Of a stretch of DNA of 30,406 nucleotides, positions 14,856 to 21,490 are shown in pieces. This stretch comes from CAZVWV01 sp964631745 (GTDB lineage: Bacteria; Bdellovibrionota_C; UBA2361; JBGSMV01): NCBI GenBank assembly GCA_964631745.1, contig CAZVWV010000030.1, positions 1 through 30,406 of the forward strand. Reading direction: 5' to 3'. A program made the translations under genes and the position numbers. Under the pieces are notes generated by a model. It saw only the letters and a program-made list of their open reading frames with translations. It was not told where the DNA came from and made no database searches. The stretch's first letter is position 1. Each line of letters starts with the position of its first letter.

Positions 14856-15713
14856 CTACTGCATGTACTTCAAGATGTCCAAGTTTTGCTTGGGAAACCT
14901 AAGCTTAGCGCCCACCATAACGCCTTGCCAACCAGCAGAAAATCTAAAGATTTGCGCTGTGTTGTTATGTCTTTTCACATAGCCGGTGTCACCGGAGATT
15001 ATCAAGAATGACCCGCCAAGCTCCGCTCCCGTTAGCAGCCTTATCGTCGATCCAAGGCCATATCCTCGATCGCCAGGAAGGTCTGACAAAGGTTGTTTAA
15101 CAGATCGTCCCTGAATGGCAGCTGCAAGCGCTTCTTTATCGTTGTTGAAGACCATCCCCTCTTCGGAGTACCTCTGCCGAATTCCGATTCCATCATCTAC
15201 GATACAAAATTCAAGTGCACTCTTTTGAGGCCAGTACTGTGCGAAAAGCCAATAACGCTTTGCGCGCGCATGCTCCTGCACGTTAGTAGTCATTTCACCT
15301 AATGCATGCGAAATAGCGCTCCTGAGGTCGCTACGATTAGAATTTTCTGATTTTGCTAGAATAAGAGACACATATTCAGAAACAACTTGATTTAAGGTAA
15401 CATTGCTACCCGGAAGATCTAGTCTAGTAAGCGGCAAGTACGATCGCCGGTAACTAAACGCCACCTCTGACGTTCCATTTGGAAATTCCACTGCCTTTAA
15501 GTAGCTACGCACATCAGCACTATTTGATTCGTCTGCAAAATCAATGATGACCTCCAACGATCGAGCCATTGCGCACACTGGAACGACCGCCAACGGGGTA
15601 ACCCAAGTAGAATCTATAAGCGCAGCCCTGCCCCCGCATGTGGATACTTCTTTAAGGTTACGGGCCAGTTCAGCAAGTGGTTTTGACGAATCACTAAATT
15701 TAATTAAAGCCAC
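14856..15713 (-). CDS. HSP90-type (GHKL) ATP-binding protein with STAS-like N-terminus
   Basis: A 285-aa protein. The C-terminal half is a GHKL ATPase: N-box ALGEMTTNVQEHA (Glu140, Asn144), G1 box VDDGIGI (172-178) and G2 box GDRGYGLGSTIRL (214-226). There is no histidine-kinase dimerisation domain and no sensor, so it is nearer to SpoIIAB/RsbW-like serine kinases or ATP-dependent switches. Residues 28-58 (GRAALIDSTWVTPLAVVPVC) look like a degenerate STAS-type strand-helix, so the protein may carry its own regulatory domain. The start is GTG 15713 with AGGA 6 bp upstream. It is followed by the STAS-like gene, a likely partner. Substrate and output are unknown. Confidence 0.8.
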   Translation of the reverse strand: MALIKFSDSSKPLAELARNLKEVSTCGGRAALIDSTWVTPLAVVPVCAMARSLEVIIDFADESNSADVRSYLKAVEFPNGTSEVAFSYRRSYLPLTRLDLPGSNVTLNQVVSEYVSLILAKSENSNRSDLRSAISHALGEMTTNVQEHARAKRYWLFAQYWPQKSALEFCIVDDGIGIRQRYSEEGMVFNNDKEALAAAIQGRSVKQPLSDLPGDRGYGLGSTIRLLTGAELGGSFLIISGDTGYVKRHNNTAQIFRFSAGWQGVMVGAKLRFPKQNLDILKYMQ

Positions 15714-15797
15714 TTTGTATCCTAGGTATTTGTCCCCGATTCTTTCTTAACGCGATGCGCTTTAACAGTCCATCCTTTAAAAAAAAAGCGAGCGAGC

Positions 15798-16044
15798 GAT
15801 TCTAGAGCCACCCTCGAGCGCCCCGAATATGTCCCCCCTTCGGAGTTTTAGAGCCCGTTTCCATAGCCCACCGTAATCCTTCCTCGGTTCTGAAGGAGAC
15901 CATGACGGTCGTGCCGTTTAGGAACAGTTTTCGGTTCGATGGCATGATGCGATACTCGGATATGTTAAACCCTATAATAATGTATCGTGAATTATTTTTT
16001 AGAGTTGCCGGTTTTGTAAAAAAAGTAGGGTGGCTCGAGTCGGG
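15798..16044 (-). mobile_element. transposase-derived repeat, copy R2
   Basis: A ~247-bp copy of the repeat family and the most complete at the left end. The left terminus CTAGAGCCACCCT and the right terminus AGGGTGGCTC(G)AG are inverted repeats, as in a MITE. It carries a short insert absent from R1 and R3 (GGGGGGACATATTCGGGG read leftward). The core is almost identical to R3, so spread was recent. Its right end lies exactly at the break of the retropepsin gene. Confidence 0.8.
15802..15945 (-). pseudogene. REP-associated transposase N-terminal fragment, copy 2
   Basis: The leftward frame starts MPSNRKLFLNGTTVMVSFRT, then EEGL, and runs into RWAMETGSKTPKGGHIRG before stopping after 47 aa. 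The RWAMETGS continuation is shared with copy 1 but not with copy 3, so copies 1 and 2 descend from one rearranged form. Confidence 0.55.
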
Positions 16045-16200
16045 CTAAAATCCGAGTCTGCGCATCGTCCGACGATTGAACTGTGTACGTTCGGCCCCTG
16101 TATCAAGCACCAGCTTGACTCGACGAGTGCCCCGAGGGCTATTTATCAATGCAGAAATCGTTGGCGCAGGGATGCGTGGATCAAAATTATACTCACGCAT
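16045..16200 (-). pseudogene. retropepsin-like aspartyl protease, truncated by repeat R2
   Basis: The leftward frame of 51 aa has an N-terminal strand region (MREYNFDPRIPAPTISALIN) and the catalytic motif VKLVLDTGAERTQFN, the Asp-Thr-Gly-Ala of retropepsin-like proteases. It then has RRTMRRLGF and an in-frame stop at the first bases of the repeat. Normal single-domain retropepsins have about 110-140 aa, so over half, including the flap and the C-terminal strand, is gone. The ATG overlaps the stop of the 90-aa gene by 8 bp, showing they were a coupled pair. Confidence 0.72.
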
Positions 16201-16465
16201 TTTTAGGTCCGTAAACGACCTTGCTGTACCCGCGGGTCACTACGACATTACTTGCATTGGACGGAGTCCCAACATACACGTAGGCAGAATCCCGCGGAGG
16301 ATCTATATCAGCTAAGTCGTCAAATTCAGAGCGGGTTTTAGCATGCACCCGAACAATGCCTGATTTAGGAAATGGATCTTCTTCCGGCCAATCGTAATCA
16401 ATTAACTCAACCCATTCTTGATTATACAGACGCTCAATTTCTGGCCAGGTCAATTTCTTTTCCAT
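16193..16465 (-). CDS. small 'WxEIExLY' protein, paralogue 2
   Basis: A 90-aa protein starting MEKKLTWPEIERLYNQEWVE and continuing LIDYDWPEED. It aligns over its first ~50 residues with the 118-aa protein encoded rightward at 14106. The C-terminal part (YVYVGTPSNASNVVV) may form a short strand pair. There is no signal peptide or membrane helix. The gene is translationally coupled to the truncated retropepsin-like gene (8-bp overlap), so the original unit was probably a two-gene module: small adaptor or substrate, then protease. The function is unknown. ATG 16465 lacks a ribosome-binding site; A/T-rich TATGATATAAG lies just upstream and could include a -10 element. Confidence 0.75.
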   Translation of the reverse strand: MEKKLTWPEIERLYNQEWVELIDYDWPEEDPFPKSGIVRVHAKTRSEFDDLADIDPPRDSAYVYVGTPSNASNVVVTRGYSKVVYGPKNA

Positions 16466-16527
16466 GTTTTGCTTATATCATATTTTCTTAGACCGGGCAC
16501 AACTTTTTAGGCTTTTCCTTCCATCCC

Positions 16528-16692
16528 CTATAAGGTACACAGGCGCTGGCCGTAGAGCCGCTGGGCCTTGGCCAGGTTGGACCAGAAGATCTCGTTTATG
16601 AAGGTCACCGGTACAAACGGTAGTCCTTCTTCGGTTCTGAAGGAGACCATGACGGTGGTGCCGTTTAGGAACAGTTTTCGGTTCGATGGCAT
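16528..16692 (-). pseudogene. REP-associated (Y1/IS200-like) transposase N-terminal fragment, copy 3
   Basis: This is the longest fragment (54 aa): MPSNRKLFLNGTTVMVSFRT, then EEGLPFVPVTFINEIFWSNL, then AKAQRLYGQRLCTL and a stop. The opening strand (TVMVSFRTEEGL) and the following helix (INEIFWSNLAKAQRLYG) match the start of Y1/REP-associated tyrosine transposases, just before their conserved M-x-N-H-x-H segment. Neither the HUH motif nor the catalytic Tyr remains. The identification rests on this pattern only. Confidence 0.6.
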
Positions 16693-16793
16693 GATGCGAT
16701 ACTCGGATATGTTAAACCCTATAATAATGTATCGTGAATTATTTTTTAGAGTTGCCGGTTTCGTAAAAAAAGTAGGGTGGCTCTAGTCGGGCT
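16528..16793 (-). mobile_element. transposase-derived repeat, copy R3
   Basis: This copy shares about 170 bp (16623-16793) with R1 and R2 at very high identity, including the untranslated part AGGGTTTAACATATCCGAG before the transposase ATG. On the other side it continues into more transposase coding sequence instead of the RWAMETGS segment. The right end reads AGGGTGGCTCTAG, a perfect inverted match to the R2 left end. It therefore represents the parental arrangement. Sequence between 16794 and the tRNA shows no gene. Confidence 0.75.
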
Positions 16794-16954
16794 TCTATAG
16801 TTCCACTTTATAAAATTTTCTGGCCAATCGCATAGCACTTGCCTAACCAGCTGAAACTACTAGCAACGCTCCACTGGCGGAGTTGCTGAATTGGCCCTTT
16901 TCTTGGTCCTGTCTTATGAATTGAACTGAATCACGGAAAAATGTCTAGTGAAAT

Positions 16955-17031
16955 TGGCACCCGCGACATGATTTGAACATGTGACCCCCGGTTTAGGAAA
17001 CCGGTGCTCTATCCAGCTGAGCTACGCGGGC
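16955..17031 (-). tRNA. tRNA-Arg (anticodon CCT)
   Basis: This is a 77-nt cloverleaf. The acceptor arm GCCCGCG/CGCGGGT has a terminal G-U pair, and the D arm contains AGCTGGATA. The anticodon stem CCGGT/ACCGG encloses loop TTCCTAA, giving anticodon CCT, which reads AGG. The T arm is ACATG-TTCAAAT-CATGT. Discriminator G and an encoded CCA follow. A TATAAT at 17046-17051 is a likely -10 box; no good -35 is seen. The 3' end faces the accessory region. Confidence 0.96.
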
Positions 17032-17171
17032 ATGTGGGACAAGTTATTATACTGCGGGGCGGTTGTAAACGGGGCGGTGGTTGGGGGTTGGTCGGCTTGG
17101 TGAAATCTGCCTGGGGCCCCTGGGCCGACTCGCGTGACATTTAACGGTTCGCAGTGGGCTGGGCGCCGGGC

Positions 17172-17957
17172 CTAGCCCTCCTTCACCTTGGAATAGAACA
17201 CCAGCGGATCTACGGCGGCAAATTTGCCGTCTTGGTTTTTTATGCGGGTTTCAAAATGCACGTGCGGGCCGGTGGCTTTGCCGGACTGGCCTAGGATTCC
17301 GATCTTTTCGCCCTGCTTCACGTATTGGCCGATGCGTACTGAGTTCTCCTGATTGTGTCCGTATACTGTTAACAGAGAATCCCCCTTTATCACTATCATA
17401 TTGCCGTAACCGCGGATGCGGTCGTCGCTGTAAACTATTTGTCCGGCGTGTGCTGCCAAGAGCGGGAGCCCTTCGCGACCGGCGATATCTAGCCCTTCGT
17501 GGAATGAGAGCCATCGGCGCCCGAAGCGAGAGCTTAGGTAGCCGCCGCCTGATCCTACCGGCCAAATTAGCTTGCCGACGTACTTGGCGGCCGCGGATAA
17601 CTTGACTGACTTTAGCGCTCCCGCTTGGGGTTTGGCTTTGAGCGCTTCTTCTTTGCCGCTTATGTGGTAGACCTCTTTCTCTTTGTGTAGGTCCTGGCCT
17701 TTGTACGGAATGCGGAGCTGCTGACCGACTGTGATGCCTTCATCGTCGGGTAATCGACTCTTATTTCGTATCTCGCGCACGGTTACGCCGAAGCGTTGAC
17801 TGATGGAGTACAGACTATCGCCGGACTTCACTCGATAAAGAATTACTTTGGTAGTTTTTGGAGGTGGCGGCTCAAAAAATGTGCAGCCGGAGAGGTTCCA
17901 GAGCCCTAACAAGTTTACAACGAAAAGCGCCCGAATCCTAAATCGCAAGAAGCGCAC
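17172..17957 (-). CDS. LysM / M23 peptidase lipoprotein (NlpD/EnvC-like)
   Basis: A 261-aa lipoprotein. The signal peptide ends in the lipobox LSGC (lipidated Cys25). A proline-rich linker and a LysM domain follow (~41-84, YRVKSGDSLYSISQRFGVTV). A linker leads to an M23/LytM domain (~128-257). The zinc and catalytic residues appear intact: HEGLD (His153, Asp157), YGHN (His201) and HVHFE (His232, His234). Unlike E. coli NlpD, which has lost zinc ligands, it may be an active peptidoglycan endopeptidase; otherwise it could activate amidases. The start is GTG 17957 with GGAGG about 10 bp upstream. It follows pcm after 59 bp, the pairing known from surE-pcm-nlpD loci. A GC-rich hairpin (17156-17178) overlaps the stop. 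Confidence 0.93.
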   Translation of the reverse strand: MRFLRFRIRALFVVNLLGLWNLSGCTFFEPPPPKTTKVILYRVKSGDSLYSISQRFGVTVREIRNKSRLPDDEGITVGQQLRIPYKGQDLHKEKEVYHISGKEEALKAKPQAGALKSVKLSAAAKYVGKLIWPVGSGGGYLSSRFGRRWLSFHEGLDIAGREGLPLLAAHAGQIVYSDDRIRGYGNMIVIKGDSLLTVYGHNQENSVRIGQYVKQGEKIGILGQSGKATGPHVHFETRIKNQDGKFAAVDPLVFYSKVKEG

Positions 17958-18016
17958 ACTACTAACTCTCCTCCACTATCTATACTTTGAACGCTGCTAT
18001 GCCGTGAGCCGTGTAG

Positions 18017-18670
18017 CTATTGCCCCTCGACAAAACTACAGGGCTCTAACTGATAAAGAGTCACGCCGCCGCCCTTTGCCTCCCAAAGCGTCAGAATTTG
18101 GCCATTTGAGCCGCCAATCGGGGCCACCATACGTCCACCGGGATTCTTAAGTTGCGCGACAAGTTCTGGTTCCACCTTCTCGAATGCGGCTGAAATCACA
18201 ATGGCGTCGTAAGGCGCATGCTCAGCCCAACCCCGTCGTCCGTCTCCTCTTCTGATCAATACATTTTGGAAGTTGATCCCATCCAAAAGTTTTCGGGTGC
18301 GCTGTGCCAAAAGTCCCACAACCTCGACCGCAAAGACCTGCGCCCCGGCCGCAGCCATCACGGCGCTACAGTATCCGGAACCGCACCCAACCTCGAGCAC
18401 CCGCATACCCGGGCGAAGTCCGATCACACCGAGCATGCGAGCCACGGTTGAGGGTTTGGAGATGGTTTGCCCATACCCAATCGGTAAGGCGTTGTCATCG
18501 GTAGCCCGCAGCGCCAGAGCCTGTGGGATAAATTTATCACGCGGCACCGCCGCGAAGGCTTTAACAAGCACCGCTGCCGTATCTTCGTTGACGATCCCCG
18601 CACGCTCGACAACGTTCTCTGCAAATCTTAGCCAGCCCTTGGAGATCGGTTTACTTAACGGAAGTCCCAT
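18017..18670 (-). CDS. pcm: protein-L-isoaspartate O-methyltransferase
   Basis: A 217-aa cytoplasmic SAM-dependent repair enzyme. It methylates L-isoaspartyl residues formed in ageing proteins so that they can revert to aspartate. Family marks are VPRDKFIP, the substrate-binding GQTISKPSTVARML, motif I VLEVGCGSGYCSAVMA (91-106), and ending strand DAIVISAAFEKVEPELVAQL with GGRMVAPIG. The length is typical. No Shine-Dalgarno is visible; TTATAT lies only a few bases before ATG 18670, so a very short leader is possible. It leads a two-gene unit with the LysM/M23 lipoprotein, and is divergent from the J-protein gene across a repeat-containing gap. Confidence 0.94.
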   Translation of the reverse strand: MGLPLSKPISKGWLRFAENVVERAGIVNEDTAAVLVKAFAAVPRDKFIPQALALRATDDNALPIGYGQTISKPSTVARMLGVIGLRPGMRVLEVGCGSGYCSAVMAAAGAQVFAVEVVGLLAQRTRKLLDGINFQNVLIRRGDGRRGWAEHAPYDAIVISAAFEKVEPELVAQLKNPGGRMVAPIGGSNGQILTLWEAKGGGVTLYQLEPCSFVEGQ

Positions 18671-18708
18671 AGGGGATATAATCTTGGGGTTTGGGGAGTT
18701 GCGCCATA

Positions 18709-18764
18709 CCTAATCTTTGGACCCAATCTTTGGACCTAATCTTTCACGGTAACTTTCACGGTAC
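18709..18764. repeat. nested tandem repeats between pcm and the J-protein gene
   Basis: Three 13-bp units (CCTAATCTTTGGA at 18709, CCCAATCTTTGGA at 18722, CCTAATCTTTCAC at 18735) run into two 12-bp units, CTTTCACGGTAA (18741) and CTTTCACGGTAC (18753). The array fills much of the intergenic space between two divergent genes and has no coding capacity. It could be a set of regulator sites or slippage products. Confidence 0.85.
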
Positions 18765-18800
18765 AAAGATGGTGGTAGCTGTGCGACAATCCCTATAACA

Positions 18801-19784
18801 ATGGAGAATCACTACAAAACCTTGGGAGTCAATACTAGCGCTACGGCAGACGAGATTCGGCGAGCTTACCGTATCTTGGCTCGACGCTATCATCCTGACG
18901 TCAATCCCGGTAAAGATTCTGAGGATAAATTCAAGATCATCTCGCAGGCCTACTCCGTATTGAGTGATGCGGAAGCTAGGCGCAAATACGACGCCGAGTT
19001 CGATCCGCTTTCGCGCGAGCGCATAAGCAAACAGTTTGAAGCGTATGAGAGGATGCGCCGTGCTGCGAGCGGCGCAAGGACTTCTGAGAAACCAACAGAG
19101 AATTCCGAGGCGGCCAAGGCCGCCGAAACTAGGCCCGCTCCTCAGGTGGAAGCGGACTGGCTGGATTTTATTTGGGCAAAACTCAAGGGACTCCCGAAAT
19201 TCCTTAAACGTCCGCTGCAATGGAGTAAGGCGCCAAGCACAGGCGTAAGATTTTCGGTAATTGAAGTCTCAGTGACTTTGCGTGAGGCGCTTTTTGGCAC
19301 AAAGAAAACAGTTGAGATTACTGAGCCTGAGGGTATTCGAAAGGTGTCTGTGCGCATCCCCTCTGGGGTGCGAAACGGCAGCGTAGTGCGTTTGCGAGCT
19401 ACCGGCAAAATTCCTGAAGAGTTAGTGCTAATCGTACGCGTGCCCTCGCACCCGCAGCTTAGCATTCAAAATAAGGGCGTGGTCATAGAGATACCAATCA
19501 CTGTAAGCGAGGCCTTTAGGGGCACAAATATCACAGTGCCGACTCTAGAAGATCAGATGGTCATAAAAATTCCGCCTAACACCCAGAGCGGCCATGAGAT
19601 CAGATTAAAAGAGCGCGGGGTCACTTTTAAGAACGGCTCCCGCGGAGACCTTATCGTTAGGCTCATGATTCAGATTCCGGAGGCGCAGGGTGCGGTGGGC
19701 TTGAGCGATAAGATGGGAGAGCTAGAAAAGTACTATGACAGCTCCCCGCGTCAGGCGTTGCCTAAATCTTTGCTTGAGTATTAG
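18801..19784 (+). CDS. CbpA-like J-domain co-chaperone (type II DnaJ)
   Basis: A 327-aa protein. The N-terminal J domain (1-68) has the HPD motif at 31-33, which stimulates DnaK ATPase. A charged linker and a hydrophobic patch (WLDFIWAKLKGLPKFLKRPL, about 117-136) follow. Two beta-barrel substrate-binding domains end the protein (VSVRIPSGVRNGSVVRLRAT; MVIKIPPNTQSGHEIRLKER). The zinc-finger and Gly/Phe regions of true DnaJ are missing, so it is CbpA/DjlA-like, not DnaJ. ATG 18801 has no Shine-Dalgarno. The membrane methyltransferase gene starts 2 bp after its stop, a tightly coupled pair. Confidence 0.92.
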   Translation: MENHYKTLGVNTSATADEIRRAYRILARRYHPDVNPGKDSEDKFKIISQAYSVLSDAEARRKYDAEFDPLSRERISKQFEAYERMRRAASGARTSEKPTENSEAAKAAETRPAPQVEADWLDFIWAKLKGLPKFLKRPLQWSKAPSTGVRFSVIEVSVTLREALFGTKKTVEITEPEGIRKVSVRIPSGVRNGSVVRLRATGKIPEELVLIVRVPSHPQLSIQNKGVVIEIPITVSEAFRGTNITVPTLEDQMVIKIPPNTQSGHEIRLKERGVTFKNGSRGDLIVRLMIQIPEAQGAVGLSDKMGELEKYYDSSPRQALPKSLLEY

Positions 19785-19786
19785 AG

Positions 19787-20554
19787 ATGTCAACCAGCGG
19801 AATTAAGCGCTCGCTCTACTTCATTAGCTTTAGTATCGGCATTCAGTGCCTGGCCGTGGGGTTGATGGTGCTAGGCTGGGCCGCCTGCTCCTATCTGCAT
19901 AATGATATCTCCCCCCTTGCGATGTTGCTAATAGGGACACTTTGCGGCTATACGCTTGCCGCTTGGTTGAATTTTTCACTGCCATGGAGATACTTTAATG
20001 CTCTGTTAATTCCGGCCGCGCTGGGATTGAGTAGCGCGGGCGTTGGCGCTGAACTGCTAATCGCCGTTGCGCTTGTATTTTTCCTGACATATCTTCCGAC
20101 CTTTTGGACGGGAGTTCCCTACTATCCCTCTAATCGTAAGGCCTACGAGAGCGTCTTACGTCTGCTGCCTACAGAGAAGGAATTCAGATTCGTCGACCTG
20201 GGCTCGGGTTTTGCCGGAATTTTGAATTTTTTAAGCGACAAACGCCCTAAGGGAAAATTCGAAGGGTACGAGATCAGCCCGCTACCGGTGGCGATTTCTA
20301 AAGTAAAGCTGTTGCTGCGCCGCAACGCAGAGATCAAAGCCGCAAATTTTTGGAAGGTCTCGCTGTCGGATTACGACTTTGTGTACGCATTTTTAGCGCC
20401 CGAACCAATGGCTAAACTTTGGGAGAAAGTCCAAGCGGAGATGCGGCCAGGCTCTACCTTTATTACCAATACTTTCCAAGTGGATGCGACACCGGCCGAA
20501 ATAATCAACCTCACACAAGACGGAACTCGCTCTCTGTTTGTGTTCAGGTTTTAA
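19787..20554 (+). CDS. membrane-anchored class I methyltransferase (FAM173/ATPSCKMT-like)
   Basis: A 255-aa protein. About four hydrophobic segments (9-31, 42-63, 69-84, 86-107) precede a SAM-binding domain with motif I FVDLGSGFAGILNFLS (135-150) and an acidic residue after strand 2 (FEGYEISPLPVA). The later segments AANFWKVSLSDYDFVYAF and LAPEPMAKLWEKVQAEMRPG resemble the FAM173/ATPSCKMT family, single-domain lysine methyltransferases anchored in membranes that act on the ATP synthase c subunit or ANT in mitochondria. The bacterial target is unknown. It is coupled to the J-protein gene upstream (2 bp apart), and its stop overlaps that of secF on the other strand by 4 bp (TTAA). Confidence 0.78.
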   Translation: MSTSGIKRSLYFISFSIGIQCLAVGLMVLGWAACSYLHNDISPLAMLLIGTLCGYTLAAWLNFSLPWRYFNALLIPAALGLSSAGVGAELLIAVALVFFLTYLPTFWTGVPYYPSNRKAYESVLRLLPTEKEFRFVDLGSGFAGILNFLSDKRPKGKFEGYEISPLPVAISKVKLLLRRNAEIKAANFWKVSLSDYDFVYAFLAPEPMAKLWEKVQAEMRPGSTFITNTFQVDATPAEIINLTQDGTRSLFVFRF

Positions 20555-21465
20555 GCCGCTGCGCTGGCTGTTTTTCTTGTCCTGAAGCGCTCCCAGTAAA
20601 GCACGATTGGGCAAGCGATCACGATAGTGGAATAAGATCCGGCCACAATCCCCGCTACCAAATAAATACTTAGGTCAGCCAAAGCGCCGCCGCCAAAAAG
20701 CGCCAATGCCATCGCAGAAAATAGAGTTAGCAGCGATGTCACGATGGTCCTACTGAAGCAGAAATTTAAGCTATCGTTTAGCACGCGCTCCAGATCAAAG
20801 TGCTTGCTCTTAAGAATCTGCTCACGCACGCGATCGAAGATCACGATGGTGTCATTGACGGAGTATCCGACAATCGTTAGCGCGGCAGCGATGGTGCCCA
20901 TGTTCACAGGGAAACCAAAGGCTAAGTATACGCCCATGGCCACGATCACATCGTGAAAGAGGGCCACAACGGCACCAAGTGCAAAGGCGAATTCAAAACG
21001 AAAGGCCACGTAAAAAAGAATGCCTAAAAGCGCGATGCTGGTGGCAACGAGAGCCTTAGTTCTTAGCTCCTTGCCGATGGTTGGGCCGATATATTCGGTT
21101 CTAATAATTTCGTACTTGTCGGGGAACTTGGCTTTAAGCGCAGCCTCAACCTTATCCTTTGTCTCCTTGGCATTTCCCATAGCGCCTGCTCGAAGAGAGA
21201 ACTCATTTCCTGCGCCCTGAAAATGCTGCACGATAGGCGAATCAACCCCACCCGCTTCCAGCGCTTGACTTATAAGGTCCCCTTCGATCGGCTCCTTAAA
21301 GTTAACGACGATATCGCTACCGCCTCTAAAATCCACGCCGTATTTGGCTTCGCCTAAGCTAAACCAGAGGTAAACCGACCCCAAAACCATCAAAGCCGAG
21401 ATGGTGATAAAGTACTTCGCTTTACCGATCCAATTTACATTAATATTTGGTGATACTAATTCCAT
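20551..21465 (-). CDS. secF: protein translocase subunit SecF
   Basis: A 304-aa inner-membrane protein with six helices, normal for SecF. A first helix (about 16-36) leads to the periplasmic P1 region and the conserved YGVDFRGGSDIVV. TM2-TM6 follow with ALTIVGYSVNDTIVIFDRVRE, the signature of the proton-conducting RND-like core. With SecD it uses proton-motive force to pull exported proteins from SecYEG. ATG 21465 has GGAG 6 bp upstream. It follows secD after 25 bp and is the last gene of the leftward train. No terminator is evident: the end abuts the convergent methyltransferase gene. Confidence 0.97.
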   Translation of the reverse strand: MELVSPNINVNWIGKAKYFITISALMVLGSVYLWFSLGEAKYGVDFRGGSDIVVNFKEPIEGDLISQALEAGGVDSPIVQHFQGAGNEFSLRAGAMGNAKETKDKVEAALKAKFPDKYEIIRTEYIGPTIGKELRTKALVATSIALLGILFYVAFRFEFAFALGAVVALFHDVIVAMGVYLAFGFPVNMGTIAAALTIVGYSVNDTIVIFDRVREQILKSKHFDLERVLNDSLNFCFSRTIVTSLLTLFSAMALALFGGGALADLSIYLVAGIVAGSYSTIVIACPIVLYWERFRTRKTASAAA

Positions 21466-21490
21466 GAGCAGCTCCGCTTAAATTTTTCCA

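Noticed and set aside
16955..17031. tRNA-Arg as attachment site of an integrated genomic island
   Set aside because: No integrase gene and no duplicated tRNA 3' end were found in the window, although the orientation would fit.
17156..17178. Intrinsic terminator after the LysM/M23 gene
   Set aside because: The GC-rich palindrome overlaps the stop codon and is not followed by a T run, so it is not called as a feature.
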